In this document: in pieces, positions 7,236 through 14,300 of the stretch | How the letters are laid out: the number at the start of each line of letters is the position of its first letter | Position numbering within the stretch: the stretch's first letter is position 1 | Assembly: GCA_014762635.1 (NCBI GenBank) | Contig: JABURR010000091.1 | Span: 1 to 64,000 of the forward strand | Length of the DNA stretch: 64,000 nucleotides | Reading direction: 5' to 3' | From: Paracoccaceae bacterium | GTDB lineage: Bacteria; Pseudomonadota; Alphaproteobacteria; Rhodobacterales; Rhodobacteraceae | The notes under the pieces: model-generated | What the model was told of the DNA's origin: nothing | Databases searched by the model: none | Seen by the model: the letters and a program-made list of their open reading frames with translations, nothing else | Made by a program: the position numbers and the translations under genes

Positions 7236-8029
7236 TCACGGGTGCCTATCAGTTTGATTCTGTCCGTATTTCTCTGGATTTCCGTAGAAATAGTGTGGAA
7301 TAACGTCCTTCCATATATGTGAAGGACTCCAAGGTTCGGTGCCTCCTCCATAGTTGTAGGAGTAGTTCTGTTCCCCATCCACAACTGTGTCCTCCATCAA
7401 CTCACCACACGGATCGTATTTGCACTCCCAACCCAACTCGTGGCGCCACTTTCCTCTTTCTGAATCGTATACAAAGCCAAAGCCATCTCGAATAGGCGCA
7501 TAGTTTGGGCACCAGTTGTTGCGGTTTCGGTTGTAATGCTCATCTTTACTTGGAAATCCCCAAGTCCATTCCCCCCTCGGATCCACCCACCGCAGCGGGT
7601 TCTGCAGAGCATACCCATAGACGCTCGCCCCGTCCACGAGCCCCAGAGGGTCGGCCTGGTTGTAGCGGCCGGTGGTGGGGTCGTAGTCGCGCATCCAGTT
7701 CTGGTGCAGGCCGCTTTCGGCCTGGAACCGCGCTTCGCTGGGCCGGGGAAGCGCAGGTCCATCGGGGTTCCGGTGCTCACATGCACCCCGCCGAAGGGCA
7801 GGTAACTGACCTCCCACAGCTTCGCGCCGGTGCCGTCGGTGGCAAAGACCGGCCGCCCGATGTGATCGGTGCGCACATGGTAGACCTGCCTCCCAGCGCG
7901 GTCTTGCGACCGCGCGTTCGCCGCTGACCGCCTTCCACCGGAAGGCCCTCCGGGCGCGGCTCACCCCACGATCACCGCGACGGGCATCAGGCCGAGCCAG
8001 ACGTATTCGCGGATAAGCGCGCCCGTCGC
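7236..8029 (-). pseudogene. Orphan Rhs C-terminal cassette with unrecognised tip, frameshifted (copy C)
   Basis: Core segments are present in more than one frame: ALIREYVWLGLMPVAVI, then the hairpin insertion, then HVRTDHIGRPVFATDGTGAK to PMDLRFPGP, and after an 8-base insertion relative to copy B near 7738, ARFQAESGLHQNWMRDYDPT to NPLRWVDPRGEW. The variable tip, about 100 residues, begins WGFPSKDEHYNRNRNNWCPN, contains Cys pairs (WECKYDPCGEL) and ends YGQNQTDRHP. I do not recognise it. With no start, no N-terminus and a frameshift this copy cannot make a full protein, yet the tip itself is intact. Confidence 0.65.
7896..7946 (-). repeat. Paired-hairpin insertion inside the Rhs core (copy C)
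   Basis: The same insertion as at 6495-6570, with stems GCGCGGTC 7896-7903 / GACCGCGC 7908-7915 and GCCTTCC 7930-7936 / GGAAGGC 7940-7946. In the first stem a C-G pair of copy B is replaced by T-A here, so both arms changed together and pairing was kept, while the loop differs in length. Confidence 0.7.
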
Positions 8030-8133
8030 GGAAAATCCTGCCCCTGCCCCTCTCCCCGCTTTTCACCGCCGCCTCCACAACATAAGGTGTCGTCCAAGTA
8101 CGAACCGGCAAAATCGGGCACGAGGCAGCAGCA

Positions 8134-8943
8134 GTGGCGCATATCATCGTCGTCGGCAATGAAAAGGGTGGCGCGGGCAAGTCCACGGTCTCGATGCACG
8201 TGGCGACTGCGCTGGCGCATATGGGGCACCGGGTCGGGTGCATGGACCTTGACCTGCGGCAGCTGAGCTTCGGGCGCTACCTCGACAACCGTTTCGTCTT
8301 TGCCGAGCGCGAGGGGCTGACCCTGCCGATGCCGCGCTTCTGCGCCTTGCCCGAGGTCGACCCCGCCACCGTGGCCGAGGGCGAGCATGTCTCGGACCAC
8401 CGACTGGGCGCGGGGATCAAGGCGCTGGAGGGTGAGAGCGATTTCATCGTGATCGACTGCCCCGGTTCACACACCCGGCTCAGCCAGATGGCCCATTCGC
8501 TGGCCGATACGCTGGTCACGCCCTTGAACGACAGTTTCGTGGATTTCGACCTGCTGGCTCGGATCGATTCCGAGACCAACAAGATCCTCGGCCCCTCGGT
8601 CTATTCCGAGATGGTCTGGCACGCGCGCCAGTCCCGCGCCCAGGCGGGAATGAAACCGACCGACTGGCTGGTGGTGCGCAACCGGCTTGGCAACCAGTGG
8701 ATGCACAACAAGCAGCGCGTGGGCGATGCGCTTTCGGAGCTGTCCAAGCGCATCGGTTTCCGCACCGCCCCGGGCTTCAGCGAGCGCGTCGTGTTCCGCG
8801 AGCTGTTTCCGAAGGGGCTGACGCTGCTGGATCTGAAAGGGCTCGGCGGGATGGGGCTCAGCCTCTCCAACGTGGCGGCACGGCAGGAGTTGCGCGACCT
8901 GATCACCGCACTGAAGCTGCCCGGCGTGAAGGTCACGTTCTGA
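8134..8943 (+). CDS. mipZ: Division-plane positioning ATPase MipZ
   Basis: A 269-residue ParA-superfamily ATPase starting at GTG. The deviant Walker A motif NEKGGAGKST lies at residues 8-17, then MDLDLRQLSFGRYLDNR, IVIDCPGSHTRLSQMA (Walker B region) and VTPLNDSFVDFDLL, all close to Caulobacter MipZ. In alphaproteobacteria MipZ forms gradients from the ParB-bound origins and keeps FtsZ away from the poles. Late motifs VVRNRLGNQWMHNKQRV and VFRELFPKGLTLLDL also match. It stands alone on the plus strand next to the decayed Rhs array, with no parAB nearby. Confidence 0.93.
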   Translation: MAHIIVVGNEKGGAGKSTVSMHVATALAHMGHRVGCMDLDLRQLSFGRYLDNRFVFAEREGLTLPMPRFCALPEVDPATVAEGEHVSDHRLGAGIKALEGESDFIVIDCPGSHTRLSQMAHSLADTLVTPLNDSFVDFDLLARIDSETNKILGPSVYSEMVWHARQSRAQAGMKPTDWLVVRNRLGNQWMHNKQRVGDALSELSKRIGFRTAPGFSERVVFRELFPKGLTLLDLKGLGGMGLSLSNVAARQELRDLITALKLPGVKVTF

Positions 8944-8972
8944 ACCGGCAAGGCAACTCGCCTTATTATTGT

Positions 8973-8996
8973 CCCGAATCTTTTGCGCAATTCGGG
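8973..8996. promoter_or_regulatory. Inverted repeat between mipZ and the next gene
   Basis: The arms CCCGAAT (8973-8979) and ATTCGGG (8990-8996) enclose a 10-base loop containing TTGCGC. The second arm is followed by TACGCT, so the site could overlap a -35/-10 pair (TTGCGC, 16 bases, TACGCT) for the 9043 gene. It could instead be a weak mipZ terminator, though no T-run follows. Confidence 0.3.
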
Positions 8997-9042
8997 GGTC
9001 ATGCTACGCTGACTCCGATCCAGCGCCGAAAGGGACATCGCC

Positions 9043-11343
9043 ATGTCGCGTTTTCACCTTGCGTTTTTAACGGTCCTTCTTGTTGCACTCCAAAACCAGA
9101 CCTCGCCCGCACAGGCCCAGGCGCCCGGCCCCGATGCCTTTGCCGCCTACATGGACGGCGCAGCGGAGTTGGCAGAAGCACTCGACCGAACTCAGTTCGA
9201 CATCGAGGCGCTGTCCTTTGAACTGGCGGTCGAAGACCCCGAAGCCATCGCCGCGCGGGTCGATGCCCTGGTGGCGACCCAGATCTACCGCGGCGCCCTA
9301 CGCGGGGCCGAGGGCACCCTGCGGGCGGGGGCCGGCAACAGCCTCGACCAGGCGCTTTTGCTGCATCGCCTCCTGATCGACGCCGGGCAGGAGGCGCGGA
9401 TTGCCCGGGCGACGCTGAGCGAAGAAGAGGCGCAACGCCTGATACTGTCGGCGTCCGCCCCTGAGCGCCCAGCCCCTCTGGCCGACGCAGAAGCGGGGGC
9501 CGCCGCCCTCGCGCGCATGGAACTGGCCACCGGTTCGCCGGGGCTCCTCGATCCCCTGTCCGATCTGCTGAACGGCCGCCTCGAAGCACCTGAGGCGCCT
9601 GAAACCGTGGTGGCCGAGGCCCGGCGGATAAGCGAGGCACTGGGAGATGCCATGCCCGACGGATCGGCGCTGGATGCGGTGCTGTTGGAGGAGGCGCGCG
9701 AATATTTCTGGGTCCAGACCCGTTTGTTCGGCGGAGACCCGTGGAAAGACCTCCATATCGCCTTCGCTCCAAGTGATCTTCCAACGCCCGACAGCTATGT
9801 AAGCCTGCCCTTGCATGATGACCTCAAGCATTGGGTGGAAATTGCGTTCCAGTTGGAAATCCGGGATCAGGACAAACTCAAGCTACAGGACCTGATGCAG
9901 AGCTTCTGGGTATCCGCCGCCGATCTTTCCGCCCGGCCCATCGTGGTGTCGATTCTACCCGATGGCATCCTGAAGGACCCCGAGATCGGGACGGTGGATG
10001 CTACCAAACAGACCACTTTCTATTTTCCGTTGCTGAACGGGGAACTGCCCCCGGGGGCTCTGGCCTTCACCCGGGAGGGGCTGACCGCGCCGGCCGGAGA
10101 TGTGCTGGAAAGCGGCGGCATGGCCTCGATCATCGCCACCGGCGCGGCGCAGGTCTCCGCGGCTGGAGGGATGCTTCAGAGCCTGGGCGGCGGTGGAGGT
10201 GCGGACGACCTGCCCGCCAACACACCGATGCGCGACGTCACCGGGCTTTGGGCCAGGATCACCATCCAGGCCCCCGGCGGCGAGCGCAAGACGATCTGGC
10301 GCCCGATGTTCGACAGGATCGGTGCGGATCGGCGCGCGGAGGACTCCGTCTACGTGCCCGAAGGCGCCCCGGCGGCCGAGATCGCGGTTCTGGGCCAGTG
10401 GATGGTGATGATCATGACCGGCGGCACCGGCCCTGCCGAACTGGTCGCTACGCAGATCGAACGCGCACAGCAGATGGCCCCGATGATCATGGCCGGGGAT
10501 ACGGAAATGAACGGTCTGCCGACCTCGAATCCGGCGATGCATAGTTTGATGACGGGCATGTTCGATATCGCTGCACAGGCAGGGTCGGCAAGCTCAGGCG
10601 GCTGGACATACCGGGCGGCACCGCAAGTCCTCATCACCAGCCAAACCTACACACGGGAGGGCGAGAACACCCTTCAACGCTCTGGCATTGACATCGTCGA
10701 GACCGGGCGTCGCGCAGTTGGCGAAGATGGCAAAGCGCTACCCATTGGCGCCCTCGGCGCTGGCGTCGCCGAAACGATAGCGGAACGAGCCATGGCGGAC
10801 GCTATTGCCGTAAACGGCGGCAGGCCACCGATCTCCACATCGGGCAGTTGGGACATTCTCAGCACCACCGACAGCCTCGTCCCCGTGCGTGGAGAAAGCG
10901 ATATCCCCGAGCAATTGCCCGGCACGCGTGCCGCAATGGAGGCAGAGTTGAAGCTTGGAAGGATCCTGGCTCTCGCTGACGGCGACAACGCGGCTTGGTG
11001 GCGGATCGATCCGCTGAGCGGCGCAGCGATCGGCGTGGATCGGTTCGGAGGTGGTGCTGAATCCGCCGATTACCTTTCGTTGGTCGATGCGATCGTGACA
11101 GGGGTGTTCACCGGCTATGGCGCCTCCCAATGCGAGGGTTCAGGTGCTGCATATGCCTGCTGCGTAGGAGCAAATTTCGCATGGGGCTTGATCGGATTCG
11201 GGGTTCTTTTCAAGGCGTCGGAGGGCATCGTCGCCCTTAACATGGCGGATGCATATATGGCCGGAGCTATCGGCTTTGGGACTGGGGTCGGAGTTTCCGC
11301 ATCACAATGGAACCCCGTTCAAGATTTGGCGTGCGGCAAATGA
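9043..11343 (+). CDS. Large secreted protein with degenerate transglutaminase-like segment
   Basis: A 766-residue protein of unknown function. An N-terminal signal peptide (HLAFLTVLLVALQNQ then SPAQAQA) indicates export. Around residues 95-125 the sequence AGNSLDQALLLHRLLIDAGQ followed by EARIARATL has the layout of the transglutaminase core helix, but the catalytic Cys position is not Cys, so it is probably inactive or only structural. The middle has a Gly-rich linker (QSLGGGGGADDL) and GLWARITIQAPGGERKTIW. The last 80 residues hold five Cys and two hydrophobic stretches (CCVGANFAWGLIGFGVLF, YMAGAIGFGTGVGV). AAGGGA ribosome-binding site upstream. The stop overlaps the next gene as ATGA, so the two are coupled. 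Confidence 0.8.
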   Translation: MSRFHLAFLTVLLVALQNQTSPAQAQAPGPDAFAAYMDGAAELAEALDRTQFDIEALSFELAVEDPEAIAARVDALVATQIYRGALRGAEGTLRAGAGNSLDQALLLHRLLIDAGQEARIARATLSEEEAQRLILSASAPERPAPLADAEAGAAALARMELATGSPGLLDPLSDLLNGRLEAPEAPETVVAEARRISEALGDAMPDGSALDAVLLEEAREYFWVQTRLFGGDPWKDLHIAFAPSDLPTPDSYVSLPLHDDLKHWVEIAFQLEIRDQDKLKLQDLMQSFWVSAADLSARPIVVSILPDGILKDPEIGTVDATKQTTFYFPLLNGELPPGALAFTREGLTAPAGDVLESGGMASIIATGAAQVSAAGGMLQSLGGGGGADDLPANTPMRDVTGLWARITIQAPGGERKTIWRPMFDRIGADRRAEDSVYVPEGAPAAEIAVLGQWMVMIMTGGTGPAELVATQIERAQQMAPMIMAGDTEMNGLPTSNPAMHSLMTGMFDIAAQAGSASSGGWTYRAAPQVLITSQTYTREGENTLQRSGIDIVETGRRAVGEDGKALPIGALGAGVAETIAERAMADAIAVNGGRPPISTSGSWDILSTTDSLVPVRGESDIPEQLPGTRAAMEAELKLGRILALADGDNAAWWRIDPLSGAAIGVDRFGGGAESADYLSLVDAIVTGVFTGYGASQCEGSGAAYACCVGANFAWGLIGFGVLFKASEGIVALNMADAYMAGAIGFGTGVGVSASQWNPVQDLACGK

Positions 11344-14300
11344 AGTGTTCGAAAATACCGCAAAGGCTTGGCTTCGCTCTTCTCGTGGGACTCGGCTTTT
11401 TGTCACCCGCGCTTGCCCAATCCGACGACCTTCTCGCCCGGGTCGAGCGCACGCGCGAGGTCATGGCCGCGAGCCCGGTTCTGCAACTTGGCGAAACGCC
11501 GGTGGACGTGGCCTCGGACGACGGGCAATTCTTCTGGATCGAGGCCCCCGGTCCGGGCCTCTACCGCATCGCGCTGGACGAGCCCGGGGCGATCAAGCTC
11601 ATGTTCTTCGCCAATGCCGATGGTCGCTACGACGGCGAAACGCGCGAGTCGGTCGTCGCCAACCGGGCCAATGGCTATGTCGCACCGGAAATGGGTCCGT
11701 TCCTTCTGACCGGGCGCTGGCCCTATCTTCTCAGCGTCAACACGCTTGGCCCGGCGAAACTGCGTTTCGAACAGGTCGAGGCCTTCGACACCCTGTCTCC
11801 GCTCCCGGAAAAGGACAGCGCAATCGGGACCGGCATCCACCTGCTGGAGCTCTCGGGTGAGTTGCGGCTCTCCCTCCCCGACCCGGAAAGCCCGCTGCGG
11901 ATCGAGACCTGGACGGAACCGCGCACCAAACATGCCAGTGAAGTCGGCCGTATCCCGATCGAGCAGGGGCTCTTCCCCTATGATCCGGACAAGGACGTGC
12001 GCCTGTCCCTCAAGACCGAGGTTCAGGATGGCCAGCCCGCGGCCCTGACGTTGTTGCGCATCCTGCCATCGGGTGACGAGTTGGACGAGACCGAACCCAA
12101 CCGCGACGATCCCGATACCTTCGACCTGGCCAAGGGATATCGCGGCGTGATGCTGCGTGGTTCGGACTTCGACACTCTGACCTTCACCTTGGACGCGCCG
12201 CGCGAGATGTCGTTCAAGGTCACGACCGAGGCCATCTGGGCCGATTTCCAGGTGATGCTTGAGCGCGTCGAGGATCGCGATCGGTTCACTGCGCTCTTGC
12301 GAAGCTCTGAAAGGGGCGTTGCAGAGACTGGCCCCCTGAGCCTTCCGGCCGGGGATTACCGGCTTCAAATCCAGAGCGAGAACCAGAGCGAACAGCACAT
12401 TCCCTACGACGTGGCGGCAGCCGATGGCGCGCCCGCCAAGCCGGGTCACGAAATCGAGCCCAATGACCATGCACGGGCCGCCGTGGCGCTGCCGCCAGAG
12501 GGAACGTTGCGCGGGCGGGTGGCTGCGGATGACATCGACTTCATCGCCTTCTCGGTCGATACGCCGGACCGCCTGTGGCGCGTGTTCAGCCTGGGCGCAG
12601 ACCGGCTGATCCTGCACGGCCATGGCGGCACCATCGCCGATGTCTCCGCCATCAACCGGCGCGCCATCGCCGATGCGCTGGCACTGGTGCCGGGCGATTA
12701 CCTGGCCGAAGTCCGCGGCACGGGCGATTATGCCTTCCGCGTGATGGAACTGGGCGAACGCCCCGAGGGATACGAAGCCGAACCGAACGGCGGCGCGGCG
12801 ACGGCGCAATTCCTGACTTTCGGTCAGACCGTCACCGGCAATTTCCCCTGGTCGGACGACACCGATGGCTACCAGTTCCGCCTGAACGCCGAAACGCCGG
12901 TCGAGATCGTGATCGAGCCTTCGGGCGACGGGCCGATGGACGCGAAGCTTCATCTGGGCAACACGCAATGGGCCTATGATCGGGATTTCGAACCGGGCCA
13001 GGGCACCTATGTCTTTCGCGGCAAGCTTCCGGCGGGGGATTGGTTCATCTTCCTGCGGGCGCTCTCCAACAACACCCGTGGCAGCTACCGGTTGACCGTC
13101 TCGCACCTGCCCGATGTCGCCGATGACGAGTTGGATTTCACCCCGCTGACCGCGCGTCCGGTGCCGATGGACGGGGATGTTTCGGGCAGCGTCGGCGCCT
13201 TCGATGCGGTGGACAACCTGCTTGTCCGCCTGCCCGAGGGCGAGGGCACGGCGCTGGTCACCTGCACCGGCGGCGGACGCAACCCGGGCTGGAGCCTCTG
13301 GCCGTGGTCAGGCGGCAAGAAGTTGGACACCCCGAAAGGGGGGATGATTTTTGCGGATTACCCCGGCGATCTGGGCGGCGCGGCGCGGATCTTCGTGGAA
13401 GGCAGCAACGCACCGCAGGATTATGCCTGCTCCGTCCGGTTCCCGGCGGACACCGCCAACCTTCCCGCGCCAACCCCTGCGGGAACCGATGAGGTGGTGA
13501 CCATCGCCCCGGGGCAGAGCCTCGAAGGCACCCTGACGGCGGAGTTGCAACGCCAGACGCTCAAGTTCGACATGGCCCCCGGGGATATCGGGCTGATGGC
13601 CTGCTTCGACGCGGATGGGCAGGGTTTCGAGCCCAGAAGCGACAACTGGCGCGCCTATGATATGGACGTGGTGCCCCACGAAAGATTTGCGCCCATGGTG
13701 CCGATATACGCAGGCAACGAGCCCCGGCTTGAACTGCGCGCGCCCAACCGCGGCGAGCCACCCTTCGACTGGCGCTGTACGCTTCTGGGGCTGGACGACC
13801 TGCCCCGGCTGGCATCGCAAGGCCCGCTGGCAGAGCTGACCGTCCCGCCCGAGGCCGCGCCGACCCGACCGGAAAACACGCCCGAGCAGGCGGGCGAGCC
13901 GCCCAGCCTTGATGCGCTGCTGGCGCTTGTTCCGCCCGAAAGCCAGCCGTCAGGGGATCTTCCCGTGGCGATCACTCTCGACGAGGTGCCGCCGCTGGCG
14001 GCCTATTCCAGCTACGGGCAACGGCTCGCACTTGGCGCGGAACTGCGCAACGAAGGCGACACGGCGCTGGACCTCGAACTGGAACCCACCGTGACCGGAG
14101 AAGGGTGGACCGCCTCGGTCGACCCCACCGCGACGCGGCTTGAACCCGGCGCCACGGCACAGGTCAGCGTCTCGCTCACCGCGCCGCCGCTGCTCAGCCC
14201 GATGGTGCAACCATCGCTCACCCTCACGGCCACCGCCGGGGCTTACTATGCGACGCAGGTCGCCAGTGTCCCCCTGTCGCCCGATGCCCCGGCCCGGGAT

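Noticed and set aside
4925-8029. The Rhs region as an insertion sequence or prophage
   Set aside because: No transposase, integrase or phage gene, and no terminal repeats or target duplication found by eye; the repeated parts are Rhs core sequence.
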